A program made the translations under genes and the position numbers. From assembly GCA_008694505.1 (NCBI GenBank), contig VZDJ01007747.1:6103390-6167389 (forward strand): 64,000 nt of DNA, read 5' to 3'. Under the pieces are notes generated by a model. The model was not told where the DNA came from and did no database searches. It was given only the letters and a program-made list of their open reading frames with translations. The stretch is from Cyanoderma ruficeps. Lineage: Eukaryota > Chordata > Aves > Passeriformes > Timaliidae. This document shows, in pieces, positions 39,539 to 51,585 of the stretch. The stretch's first letter is position 1. Each line of letters begins with the position of its first letter.

Positions 39539-41059
39539 TGCTTCATGCACAGCCTGCACCATTAGTCATGCTTGGGGGATGCCAGCTGGATAGAGCCCCT
39601 CAGGTGAAACAGACTGAGGAATGCCTTGCTTATGAATTCAAATTAGGCTTAAATGTAAATCACGGCTGGGTCACTCCACACTAAGCTGGTTTGGGGATGC
39701 CCAAGAAAAAAGAATTTAAAGCCTTCAGGAAATAGAGGGATTTTGACGTGAACGGGTGGCTAAAGACAGGTTCAGTCTGCACTCCCTCCAACCCAGCTCT
39801 GCCTAAGCCTGCTCCATTTGAGAAGCTCAACAGCCATATCGATGTGAAGGCTCAGAAAAATGCATGGCAACTGAAGAACGCAGGTGGCTCCGAATTTGTG
39901 TGACCCCTTTATGTCTTCAAGGAGTCCCAAAGGCTGCAGTTTGGAACACAGAACCTTAAAGCAGGTATTAGCAGCTTTGTTCTTTCATCTTCATCTAGTC
40001 TTGATTTTCTTCAGACTATTTATATGGTGGAAAATCTTAACAAAAAAAAATCAAAATTTTAGGGAGGAAAATTTCACATGACTTTAGACAGCCTGATGGA
40101 AAGATTTACACAAGCATGCTGCAAAAGATGGTGGTGTGTAAAAGAACAACCTTTCAGATGTGAGCCAAGAATGGAAAACAAAGACAACCTACTCAAGTTA
40201 GATATGCAGGTACCAGCCCTTGTTTGAGGGGGAGGGCTCCAGTCACCTGTTCTATAAAAAGCATGTCTCATTAGAGGCTCAGTATGACTGTATCACAGCC
40301 TCCAGTGGCCCAAATCTGTTTGTCTGCACTGACAAAGGTGCTTCTTGGCTCACGCTTTGCAGCCTGGTTCTGGGTCACAACTGCAAGTGCCTTTAACTGT
40401 GGTGGCAAAGAAAACAGTGCAAGGATGGAGATGCTTCCTGAAATCTAATAGGAGCATACATCTGTGCATCTTGACACCAAATCAGTCAGGGATGGCATCC
40501 ATCAAGGAGTTAGGGAGGAGACGTCTCTATAGCTTGGAAAACTCATCTTGCCTCATATGAAATACTCAAGTTTTCCACCTCAAACATGCCAAGAAAAAAC
40601 TCCCATTCCCTGACCGCTTTTGTTTTGCACATACCTATACAGTTTCACAGACTACCGGAAGAATGAAATAAATATATTTTAATAGAAATCATTCTCAAAA
40701 AAGCTGTGATCAGTGACAGGATGATGCATTTGTTATGGTAGATTTAAACTACGATAAGAACATATTCTTTGAGTAGTTCTGATATTTGTCATTCCTGTTG
40801 CTATAGTAAGTAGACAGAGAAGAAACAGAAGAAACTCTATTTACTGCATAGAAATCAGCAAACTGTATTATATGCAATGCACAAAAACATAAAACTACTT
40901 CTGTCAGAGTAAATATTTATAGAACTATGATCTTTAAAATATTGCAGTGTTGTTTATTAAAGAATTTTTCCTGCAGTTTAGAAATACAAATTCTGGACAA
41001 AAAAATATCAGGAGGCACTTCTTCCTTTCCCACAGCATCTTGATACCTGAATTGGAACA

Positions 41060-42064
41060 TTATGGGTGGTGGGTCTGGATGGGTGGCCTACTAGATGGGT
41101 GAAAACTTGCCTGGGCCCTGAGGCCAAAACGGTGGGTGGTTAATGGCACACACTCTACCTGGAGGCCAGTTGTGATTTTTTCAAAACCTCTCTTGTCTAA
41201 CACCTTTTACAGGGATCTGGAGGAGAGGTCAGAGTTCCTTTTCACTGAACTTTCAGGGGACACCTAGCTGGTGCATGCAGCCAATCTGCTTGAAGCCATG
41301 GCCACTTCCAGGAGCACCAGGCAGGCTGGAGGAATGGGCTGGCAGGAACCTTAAGGAACAAAACAAGGACAATTGCAAAGCTGTACCCCTTGAATGTATG
41401 AAACCTGTGCAGTGGTACAAGCTGTGGAGCAGCTCTGTGGAGAAGACAGTGGTGGATCTAAGGATGAACATGCTCTGGCAGTGAGGCAGGGTTGCAGTCT
41501 TTGGGGCTGTGTAATCAGGAACATACACAGTGGCAAGGGAGTACTCTGTGCCCTTTAATTTCACCTGTTGACCCTATCTAGGAGCCTGTGTCTGGTTTGA
41601 GGTCTCTTGAGCAGTAAAGGAAGGCATTGTTAATGCAGTAGGTTCTGTGAAGGACTGCCAAATGGCTGGGAAGGGAGAAGGAGTGGAGGCATCCTGTAAG
41701 GAGAGGCTGAGCCTTGTCCATCTGGGAGGAGGAATGGTGATTCAGGGGACTCGACAGAGCCCCCAGTTCTTACGGTAAATTTAGCATGAAGACATCATCA
41801 CAGGGGTCGCTGTCAGGAGGGTGAGAGACAACAGATAGAAACTGAAATGGGGGAGGTCCCCCTGAAAAAGGAGAATACTGTTTTACTCTGATGGCTGTCC
41901 AGCAGTGGAACAGGCTGTCCAGCCTCCTTCAGCCTTGGAGACTTTCAAGTGAATCAAACTCTGAGCAGCCTGAGCTGACCTCAGGACTGATTCTGCTTTG
42001 AGTAGCAAGTTGGACTAGAGATCTTCTGGGGCCTTTTCCAACCTGGATTAATCTATGATTCATT
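41060..42064 (+). mobile_element. CR1 LINE fragment, degraded, with 3' end
   Basis: A 5'-truncated CR1 of about 1 kb on the plus strand. Starting near 41060, the order of segments follows CR1 ORF2: a 'GTGGGTGGTTAATGG' box, 'GGATCTGGAGGAGAGG', then 'AGGCTGGAGGAATGGGCTGG', where the translation at 41320-41480 still reads RLEEWAGRNLKEQNKDNCKA and later WSSSVEKTVVDLRMNML, the typical segment between the reverse-transcriptase core and the C-terminus. The 3' part shows 'GGAGAGGCTGAG', 'CAGTGGAACAGGCTG' and the tail 'TTGGACTAGAGATCTTCTGGGGCC...AATCTATGATTC'. Frameshifts and stops are numerous, so it encodes nothing functional. It is more diverged than the minus-strand CR1 at 56108. The 5' border is approximate. 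Confidence 0.88.
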
Positions 42065-42222
42065 ACATGTTTTAAGACCTTTCCTGGAGCTTTCTAATCA
42101 TTACCTTCTTTAACTTTCTTTAGCTTTGGCATGAAAATCTTCTAAACTATTTCTAAAAGTACATCTAAAAGAACATCCCTCAAAATAACTGTTCTATTTT
42201 AGGTAAGTACTGTGTAAGTATA

Positions 42223-42275
<53 letters not shown>

Positions 42276-42296
42276 NTATATATATATATATATATA
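42223..42296 (+). repeat. Compound (TG)n(TA)n microsatellite with an N
   Basis: About ten TG units run directly into about 27 TA units, with one undetermined base at 42276 inside the TA part. It lies 160 bp downstream of the CR1 3' end. Perfect TA stretches this long are unstable and often polymorphic; the real length is uncertain because of the N. Confidence 0.93.
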
Positions 42297-44884
42297 AGTT
42301 CTGAATACTGCAGCTTATTTTGAAAGGCTCTTCATGAAATAATGAAAGTAAGGACAAGCTTTTAAAATTTTAATCTAGATGAGCTATGTAGGAATGAATT
42401 ATGCCTAAGGATATGCTGTCATATTTAAATGTAGAAAGGTATAATTACAAGTGCTAGAAGTACAAAACAGAGCTTCTTAGAGAAATTAAGACTTCTCTAA
42501 GAAAAATAAAAGGAATTGCAAATGTCTGCATGGCTTAAGTTTTCTTCTTTTGTTACTATGGCTACAATAAAGAATTACCAAAGGAGAGAACTGAATTGGT
42601 ACAATATTAAAGATTTGGAGTGCTAATTAGTATTCTTCTTATATTACTCTGATAACCACATAATCCAGAGCCATTTATTCTAAATCACTTAACTCTGAAT
42701 GCTTTTTAGCATTATTTTGAAAGTAAATGCCAACTTTATTTATTACACATTTATCTGTATTAAAAAAAGGGCTCAGTTCAATTAACATATTTTTGAAGTC
42801 TAGACTTCTTCATTTTTTAAATACTCCAGACAGCCATTTATTGTCAACTTTTTAGGGATATTATTTTCTTTTGCACAAGTGTATTACACATTATATTTCC
42901 TTTGATGTATAATCATTTATGTGGTGCCTCTATACTTTTGGCTACACGTAACTGTACAGGTAAACATAAGACTTCCCTATCCCAAAAATAGCCCTTTTAA
43001 ACAGAAACATGTTTAGGTTTTATACCATTTTAATTGCACATTTTTTATATTTTTCTAACATTTTAGAGGTGTCTTTAAAGCCAAGCTGTCTATTGTGTAC
43101 TTGAAAACTTCCATGCTGCTTTTTTAATTTGAGTACTTAAATTTCTGCCTTATTTGTAATCTAATTGTGCATAATGTACATACACAAATTAACCAGAAAC
43201 ATATAAAAATGTTTGCAAATAAAAATAAAGAAGAGGCAGAAATAAGGTACTTTATGTGGGCACAGTTCAAATGTTAAACCAGTTAGTGAAAAATACTACT
43301 AAATGGAAAAAATCAAGAGGAGAGTTTTTTCTATGTGTTAGGTACTGATTTTGATTCAGATTTTGATTCATTCTTGGGTCTGTCTCAGACTTGATCTAAT
43401 CTCCTTCCTGCCTGAGGTGGTGGATTCTGGAGCTGATCCGACTGCTGGCTGCTGCAGTCCTGCCATCCTCCCTGTCTCAGCTCTGACCCTGGCTAAGGCA
43501 TTTCAGTATGAAAGGGTTTTGTTCTCCCCTCCCTACTTTCCCCTGCTTTTTATAGCTTTAAGGCACAGAAACAGCCAAAATCGAGGCTGGACAAACATTA
43601 CAGTTAGTGTGAAGAGAGGATTGCTGGTTTGCCAGAAAAGACAAACTGCTCTAAGTGAGACTTAGTTACACTGCATGGGATGGCAGCTTCAGTTTCTCTG
43701 CCTCTTAACATTGCTTTAGTGTTGATTCCCTCTTTCTTTGCTCCTTGTTTATCCTAATTTGTTACCTGTATCCTGTCTTATTTTAGCAGTAAGACATATT
43801 TGGGAACACTTACTAGCTATACATAAAGAACAAGAACATATGTATAAAAGTTCCAAAAGAAAGATGTTGAAAGCAGCAAAAGGAAGCAACAAATGGTTTT
43901 CTGCCAATAATGTGTTATAATTAAAGGCATCTTGTAAGGTGTTTAGCAGATGTGTAAGAGTATGATAAATATTTGAAAGTACTGGAGGACAGTTACACTC
44001 TTGCTCTTCACCATTACCAATAACATGTGTTTTAATAGATGCATTAATGGTACAATCTGCAATGATAACATCAAGCAAACCACAGGGCCTTACGTGAGAA
44101 CTTAACTGACCCAAAGAGAGAACTAAGGGTCACCAATGTTTGGCTGCATTTTCATCACAAAGTAGATTTTTCACTGTTATGTTTGGTCTGAAAAAAAATA
44201 TTCTACTCCAGAATGGTAAATTTGACAAGATTACCACTTGCTATTTGACCAGACAATGATTTTTTCTGTCTAGGTGGCAGTATTTTTTTTCCAAGGCAAA
44301 AGGAACAATCAAGACTTGACTGGAAGTAGGGCAAACTCTTCTCAGTCTTAGAATAAGTTAAGAGTTGGAAAACTTATGGAGGGGAAAGAATAGGGAAATA
44401 TTTGAACAAAATCTCACTGATTTCTGTGAAATAATGGGACAGAAGATACTCTTATTTTTCCTTTTTTCAAATAGTCTGGGAATACCAGGTATGAGGGAGG
44501 ACAGAGCTACCGGTCGTGAGTGTTAGCACAACGTTAGCTTTTTAATGCAGGGTGGATAGGTGCAATTGCCTAAAAATCCCAAACCTATGGACATGGAAGT
44601 TCACAATATGTGTGACCTGAGAATAGTTCTTAACAAAGCCCACCCTCCTTACAGAGCTCACTGAGACATCTCAACAGCAAGGAGATATCACCTCACTCAT
44701 CTGCACGAGTGGACAAGACAAAAATCTTGAGAAAGAGCACACAAATAGCATAGGGCCCTATGTACCTTCCAGGAAACCACATGAGCCAGAAAATCTCCCC
44801 CACAGCAGCAGTCTTTGGAAAGTTCAATGTTGTGTATAAAAATGTGTATGTTTAAAGATTTTTTAAGTTATCTTTTCAAAAGCT
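42297..44884. other. Unique AT-rich non-coding sequence
   Basis: No gene is recognised. The plus-strand frame 43351-43665 (104 codons) starts in a tandem 12-mer and crosses a GC-richer patch (43380-43530). The minus-strand frame 43749-44114 (121 codons) is unrecognised. The 42300-43250 block is very AT-rich with several AATAAA hexamers (for example near 43218) but no attached transcript can be argued. Confidence 0.5.
43347..43370 (+). repeat. Perfect 12-bp tandem duplication
   Basis: GATTTTGATTCA at 43347-43358 repeated exactly at 43359-43370. The unit itself contains two GATT-type halves. Short slippage product. Confidence 0.9.
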
Positions 44885-45000
44885 TATGCAGGCACTTCAT
44901 GCACATTATGAGGTCTCACTGGCTGTAATAGGACTACTCATGTGTGTTGAACTGAGCCCATCTCTAAGCCTTTGTAGAAGAAAGCCCCTGGCAAGTACAT
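44885..45000 (+). mobile_element. Possible ancient amniote interspersed-repeat relic
   Basis: The segment 'CTCACTGGCTGTAATAGGACTACTCATGTG' and the following 'TAAGCCTTTGTAGAAG...GCCCCTGG' resemble a repeat phrase I know from turtle, crocodile and bird DNA ('CAATGGGACTACTCATGTG', 'TAAGTGTTTGCAGGATC...GGGCC'). I cannot name the family with certainty. The match is by eye and decayed, so borders are rough. Confidence 0.4.
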
Positions 45001-45621
45001 GAAATGTGCCAGTGACAGTGAGCTGCTGACAGTGAAGTTCTCTAAGAAACTCAGATCAAAACTGAGCTTTAGTAGAAATTCACTGGGAAAAGAACTGGAT
45101 CAAATGCCACACCACCCAGATGCTACCAAGAGAGGGGTAGCAGTCCTGGCACACTGAGCAGCTCCCACAATGGTATAGTGAGAACTGAGCAGGAAAGAGG
45201 GTGCAGGAAGCAAAAACATGGAAGCAGAGTGGCTGGGGAGGTTGCTGTGATTTTTTGCATAAACAGCAATGACCTCGTATGAGAGATGTTTTATTCATTC
45301 CTTCACAATTTGCTAAGAACTAGCAGACACTGAGTAAGCCAATACTTGGTACAAAAGACAGGTCTTTGGCAGCTACCTCTGTAGGGTCAATTGCTCGGCA
45401 TGCAGACTGAAGTATTAAAAAAGAATGCCACAGGGTAGACAACCCTATAAATATATTCTTCCATTAATAAAGGCTTTGTACAGTTAACATAGCTGCAAGA
45501 AGTCTGCAATATAAAAAGGTTCACCAAAACTAATACAGAGTCCTCATAAGGAACTTAAAACAGACCTGGGAAATCTGATCTCTGGCAACTTTCAATCTCC
45601 TCCACCTCGAGATAAGCAGAT

Positions 45622-45717
45622 ACAGAATCTTTGAAGAAAACCAATAAATATATTAGTAAAGCATTAGAAACAGAATCTTGGAAGAAAACCAATAAATATA
45701 TGAGTAAAGCACTAGAA
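45622..45717. repeat. 48-bp tandem duplication, two copies
   Basis: Copy one 45622-45669 and copy two 45670-45717 abut exactly and differ at only 3 of 48 positions (unit positions 11, 33 and 43). Each unit contains GAAGAAAACCAATAAATAT. Since 48 is a multiple of three, the minus-strand frame reads through both copies as a repeated ALLIYLLVFF.DSVS peptide, but the 63-codon frame there (45555-45746) has no other sign of coding. Probably a recent slippage or unequal-exchange event. Confidence 0.95.
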
Positions 45718-45819
45718 CTGAGATCCTTAGGGAGAAAATAAAACAAAGCAAAGTGGATTCATTGTCATTAGCACCATTATCAATACTCTTGTGTGCGGGG
45801 GGTGAAGTACAGCCTCTGT

Positions 45820-45906
45820 CAGAGGACAGCAGGAAGACCTAGATTTGATCTCTTGAAAACATTTCACAGCCTTCTTTGAACAAGCCTTGCCAATATCAGT
45901 GATGCC
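45820..45906 (-). mobile_element. Possible MIR-like SINE fragment, reverse orientation
   Basis: Read on the plus strand, 'AGGAAGACCTAGATTTGATCTC' followed by 'TTTGAACAAGCCTTGCCAATATCAGTGATGCC' follows the reverse-orientation order of the MIR 3' half ('AGGAGACCTGGGTTCAAATCC', then 'CCTTGGGCAAGTCACTTAACCTCTCAGTGCC'). About 30-40 bp of the consensus between the two boxes is altered. A tentative call by eye. Confidence 0.38.
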
Positions 45907-46017
45907 CACAATTATACTACATTTAATACCACCATGTGACAACCCTGCCTCCCTGCCCTATGAAAACAAAGGAAATGTAAAAAAGTAGCATTCTGGAACT
46001 GTTAAAATATTTGAATT

Positions 46018-46092
46018 ATTTTAATTAGAATATTTATATATTTATATTAATATTATACATTAAATATTTATATATTTAATTGAATTATTATA
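46018..46092. repeat. AT-only-rich low-complexity block
   Basis: Almost pure A/T with repeated ATATTTATATATTTA words (two near-identical occurrences about 30 bp apart). Easily melted sequence, but no origin or matrix-attachment role can be shown from the sequence alone. Confidence 0.7.
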
Positions 46093-48912
46093 CTTTCCTA
46101 CTAATTTTTTGTGAAGGATACTCAGATGTTAGAGACATTATTTACAATGAAAAATGCAACTGTCACATATAAACTTAATTTCAGTGATTTACAAAGAAAA
46201 CCAATACCATCACCATCCTAGCAGAAATAAACTAATAAATTTCAGAGTAGAAAATAGATGTAAAAACACGAGATTGTTCTGACTCACCCAATGACACATC
46301 ACATCTTAAAAGGACATGAATAATCATTATTTCAACAATCAAGCATTCAATCTTAATTTAATGCTATTGTTGGGAATGAAATGACACACAAGAAGAAACA
46401 CAGTAATTGTTATGTGGCATTAATTATTTATGCTGCATATTGATGTTCTCTACAACAGAATTACAAGAAACTGCACTGCAGGTCCTGTGCTTTCCATCCA
46501 ATCTCCTCAAACCCATGTAGGTCTGTAAATTCTTCACTGCAGGTGAAATATTCACATCTAAGGTACACTGTTCATGGTTACCAATGAGTCAGGAATTCTC
46601 CTAAGTCTTTGGTGTAGGTGGGATTATCTGGTGCCTGGGCTGCATATTGAAACACTGCAGTGGGAAGAAATCGGTTGTCTCTGGTAGAATCACTTTAATA
46701 GGAAAAAGACATTGGCATGGCACTGATGTATCATGTAGGTGCAGCAGAATCTAATTATAAGCCAGGACGATAAAATCATTTTTTTTACTCCTGAAGCTAG
46801 AAGTTTTATAATTAGGATTTTCTGTTCTCTAAATGTGTTTTCTCCTAAGAAGTGACAAAAAACAAGTGTGAGAAGAAAAGAAAAAGATACATCATAGATT
46901 CGTATCAAATTCATGTTTGCAAATAGAGTTTTCATAATTCCAATCTCTCCGCAACATAATTGAATGAATATTGTCTCATAAAAATAAAATAAAACCCACA
47001 ATTTCCTTCATTTCCCTTAAGGCTTATTTCTGAGTAACTTTTCCATTTTAAATAGAGAAAAATGTATTAAATATATTAATAAGCAAATAAAAGTTAAATG
47101 TAAAGAAATAAAAAGATTAAAAGCTCTATTTCATTATCACAATTACTACATAACTAATGTGCATGATTTTCAGGACTGATCTATTCTGATATCTTACCAT
47201 AGGAATTCCACTTTTTTGGACCTGTAATTTTACGAGAGATAGAAACTTCTACAGACCATATTCACATGTATGTTTACCTAAATAATCCATTCAGCTATTA
47301 ATGTACTGAATATCAATGTTCATTGATTATGTAATTTATTAATATATAATATACAGGCATAAAATTTGTCCTATGCTTTACTGTCATTTAACATTTCTCT
47401 CAGTTTCCCTGAGGCATCAATCTCCCCTGTCCCCTCAACTCTTTATTTTCTGTTCCAAATAAGGCAAACATAAATAAAAAGAGAATCTGACATATGCATT
47501 ATTCAGTCAGCTTCCTATGTTATTTTTCCCTTGAAGTGGTTCACTGAAATATGCTCCACAGGGCATATGAAAGTTATAGCACCTAGTCAAAGGAAATACA
47601 TTTCATAATAACTATAATTTCTTTCCTGAACTTCCCACTGAGGCCTTTCTTCACCTGAAAGAGTTTGCATTTCTAGATTCTATCTGGTTAGTCTGATTGC
47701 CTATAAATTTTCTATTATACAGACTGATGAGCAATCAGTCCTAAGAAACCTGACAGTATGGTACTTGGACAGAACACAGACACAAGACATCAATGACACG
47801 GTCTCTGAAGAGGCTGCTCTTCAGAGTTTCAAGGCTACCATTATATTATCCCTGCATTTATTAACAAACTGAATATATCAATTGGAAACACTGAGTGACC
47901 TTCAAGCTTTAGCACAAGTTAAAGACTACATATTTCACTATTGTTCCCTGAAATTTCAGGCCTACAATATTAGCAGTTGAAATAGAGAATGTGCACAAAT
48001 GCCCATGGAAATATACTTACTGGATATTCTGATGGTCATTATTTCTTCACAGTGCAAGCACATCATTCATATTACTTATGGTGTACTTTCATTGTTCAGT
48101 TAACGTGCCTTTGCACATAAATGGGAAAGGGATGTGTATTATGGGATGGTGAAAGGAATACTGTACTTGCCAAGCTGAACAAATACAAGAGCTATCAAGT
48201 GAGATAAAGATGCCCTGCATGTATCACACTTAAATTGTCAGCTGCCCGTTCCTAATTAAATACAGCCAGTCCTCACAGCTTGAAGGCTTGACCTGCTCCA
48301 GTGTCAGACCAGTCATTTAAACATGTACATCTTCTTCCCTCTTCTACTATCCTAAGTGTAAAAGAATGTTATTTATAGCTCAGTACTTCCTAAGTAATTT
48401 CCTAGAATAACTGCTAAAAAGGAGATGCTGGGAAGTAAACGCAGCAAGCAGACCTCTCGTTGAAGAGAGAAACTTACCTATGGTCTTAGGATAGTAACTT
48501 GTTCCACTGTCACCCAGTGCTGCGTTTAGCATCACACCTCCCCTTGCCTTCTGATAGGATTGTAACCACAGCCATAGCATTCTTTTAGGTCCATTAAAGA
48601 ATGTCCAAACAGTCCTTCAGACTCAGTATCTTGTCTTGTCCACCTGATATATCTGATTCCATGTAGATGTTTGAATAACTTCAAGGACACCCAATACTTC
48701 CAGAAGAAGAATTGGAGGTTTTGTGATGTATAAATCTTAAATTCACAGTTTCTTAACAGAAATTTCATGCATAACTAAATATCCATACAAGAGCATTAAA
48801 ATCTGTCCGCCTGGATCTTTCTGCTGTTATTTGTGAGATCCCTGAGGATTTTTCATATTTTTGTGAAGATTCAGGCTATTTTATAGTAATATACATATAT
48901 ACACAATATGGC

Positions 48913-48931
48913 ACAATACAATACAATACAA
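48913..48931. repeat. (ACAAT)n microsatellite, about 4 units
   Basis: Three full ACAAT units and a partial fourth, just after an AT-rich ATATACATATATACACA run. Short pentanucleotide repeat. Confidence 0.85.
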
Positions 48932-50098
48932 CCTCTCCTCTAGCCTGCTCCAATCTGACAACCAAAATGAAAAATGAAAAATAAGGGGAAAACAAAATAT
49001 TCTGTTCAGTCTCTTTCCTGTAATGCAAAGGGTAGCATATCTTTTATATGTTAATTAATGTCTCCTATGATTTTCTGAAATTGTAGACAAGATAAGAATA
49101 AGAAATAGTTACTTCTAGCAGTGGCTGATACAAAACACAAGGAATTAAAGCATTACATGGGGCTAATGCATGGGAGTTGCTTTTACACATAGTGAAATCC
49201 TTTGTGGGTGAAAATGTATGTGAATCCCTCAACAAGGTGGTGCACCATGATTTATAGAAGAAAGACAGCTCACACATCTCACCTATTGGATTCAGAAAAT
49301 AATAAAATACTAGAAACATCACATTTTTGTGAGAGGGATCAAAAGGTGCCATTCAGAGAAGGCTTTTGTTTCTCTTTTCCCAGACAACTTCAAATTGATT
49401 TTCTTTTCCAAACAAAGACAATTTCAAACAAATCAAGTCATACTGAAGTCCCACTGTCTGGAAAAAAATGAAAAAATTCCTGGGAAAAAAATATAACACT
49501 CCTAATCATATGCTACTTTTAAGTAATAACTGTGAGGAGCTTCTGTGATAGTCTAGTAATTCTTGACTTCATTTGCTTTCCAGACACTCCATAGTCTATA
49601 AAAGGACTGGAAATTCTTATAATGAACGCTATAATAGAATTTATTATGCCAGCAGAATGAAGCCTGTGTCAACACTTCCATTATAAAATTTTGGTTTTAA
49701 GAGTTTGTAACTTATCTCTATAGATACCACATGGCCCACTGTATACGCCAAACTATTATTTTCTCACAGCATAAAATTATTGCAATGACACCACTGATTT
49801 TAACTGAACAAAGGTCTTAATTAACAAAGATGAAAAAGATAAAATAAACTTATTGCTTTATCAATAAAATGTTTATTTTTGTAACAGTGTGTCTGAATTT
49901 TAAAACATTCAACACTAGTTCATAATTGGTGTAATTAGACTGGGGATAGGAAGCAGCTTTCCTGTTGTCACTGAGGGTAATTGTGAAATATGCAGCATTG
50001 AAGACATTCCTTTCCCTGTGATTTTCACCCTTTACCACTCATTCTTTTGTCAATATTATGGGGTTTTGTTTGCATGAAACTGCTAACATGATAGAAAT

Positions 50099-50126
50099 GA
50101 CATATAGTAAATGACATATAGTAAAT
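50099..50126. repeat. Perfect 14-bp tandem duplication
   Basis: TGACATATAGTAAA at 50099-50112 repeated exactly at 50113-50126. Slippage-type duplication in AT-rich DNA. Confidence 0.9.
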
Positions 50127-51444
50127 TAATAAAAATATGTATGTAACACAAGAATGCATGGCAAGAATACAAAGCTAATTTCATATAAAAGCTAAGAGCT
50201 GAAACAGACACACATGCAACCAGGGATGTTTTCACTCTAAATGCAAATTCAAGCCTATGAATGCACAAATAAGGAAACACACATAGATATATAAAGAAAT
50301 AGCACTTTTAATTTGGAAACATTAATACTGTACCACAGAGATTTTCAACAATCCAATGCCAATCTGGAGCCACGTTATATTTAAGCTCCACAGTTTTGGG
50401 CCTTTTTTGAAGTATTTATTTAGATACTCAGCCTCAAATTTTATATTCTTGCTGATACATTTTTACATTTGTAACTGCCAAAAGAAGTATAAATTTGGAT
50501 TTCGTTCAATCTCAAAGGAGTGAGAAAGAAGAAAAAGTTCTTCAGCAAATCATTTGAATACTGTAAGATGTTTTAAGTTAGAAAGAAGCATTTTCCATGT
50601 CTATAAAGAAGACTAAGAAGTGTGAAATTCTCTCATTTACGTCAAAAATAGTGCCTAAAAACAGGAATAAATATCATTAGCAAATTCATCCAGAAATTAA
50701 AATGATGGTTAATGACATATTGAACATGGATTTCTGATATTGCATAAATGGTAAAGACATCTGATGATAGACATCAGGAAAGACCTGATGAAAACAAATT
50801 TATTTCAATCCCATTTATGCTCCCATGTCCAAATAATCCATAGAAAGTAAAATGTTTTCTATATTATACTTCAAGCTATAGATAGTAAGAAAAAGCTGCA
50901 AGGAAGTCAGAACCACTGAAAAAACAACTATTCCTGAACTCCTGGTTTTCCAGGTAATTGACACTTAAATTAAATTTAATTTGCTGGGCTAGAGTGTGTC
51001 TGAAGCAGTGCAAACACAAACCAACCCACAAACTGGAATCCACTGCAACCTTTAAATGGTGCAACACTAGTTCTGCTGATTTGGGAAGAACATTGCACTA
51101 ATGAAGATGTGTTTAAAAAAATCCAATCAAAACAAAAAGGTACCACACTTCTGTTTTAATGCATGTCTGGGTTACTGTGAGAAAGCAGAAGTTTCCAAAT
51201 TATGAATGCTACATGCAGCACCTCAGCACCTTGTGAAATTGCCTGGGGAAATCACTGTCCTCTCCTTACGTGGCAATTCAATTGCATGACAAAAACTTCT
51301 GCAGTTCTATTTCTTTTTCACTGTGTATACCCCTGGGTTCATCTACGTGGTGCTATTCCAAACCAACTTACAACAAATAAAGTTGCATTTAGAATGGCAA
51401 TTCCATATTCCATATCCATCATATATAAAAGTGCCTTGTAAAAA

Positions 51445-51585
51445 GAAGGTACCATCACCTACATCCAACAGGGTAAATTAAGGAAGGGACAGGGACTTGC
51501 TCAGCAATTCACCAGGCATCAGTGGCACCACCAAGATCATAATGCTGATTTCCAGTCTGAAAGGTTACCAGTTTGAAGGCAGAGA
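51445..51585 (+). mobile_element. Possible MIR-like (CORE-SINE) fragment
   Basis: The best of the ancient SINE-like candidates. In order: 'AGGTACCATCACCTACATCC' (position of the 'ATTATCCCCATTTTACAG' box), 'CAGGGTAAATTAAGGAAGGG' (consensus GGGTAAACTGAGGCACAG), 'GGGACTTGCTCAGCAATTCACC' (consensus TGACTTGCCCAAGGTCACAC), 'AGGCATCAGTGGCACCACCAAGATC' (consensus AGTCAGTGGCAGAGCCAGGA) and 'TGATTTCCAGTCTGAAAGGTTACC'. Order and spacing are preserved over about 130 bp. Divergence is high, as expected for an element inserted before the amniote radiations. Confidence 0.55.

Larger units (their letters stand above)
31046..41059. other. Unique non-coding sequence
   Basis: Ten kilobases without a recognised gene. 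Open frames in the somewhat GC-richer part at 35400-37090 (35421-35732 plus, 36637-36957 plus, 36720-37091 plus, 35754-36047 minus) overlap each other on both strands, as expected for stop-poor but non-coding DNA. The block 33180-34130 is very AT-rich with long stop-free-poor stretches. A purine/pyrimidine-skewed patch lies at about 39010-39060. Confidence 0.5.
45907..51444. other. Unique AT-rich non-coding sequence
   Basis: About 5.5 kb, among the most AT-rich parts of the window. No gene is recognised. Minus-strand frames 46690-47001 (103 codons) and 49065-49352 (95 codons) are hydrophobic-biased, which is expected from T-rich codons, and lack any family signature. Several TAATTA-type homeodomain-like words occur near 46425 and 47330, which is unsurprising at this base composition. 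Confidence 0.5.
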
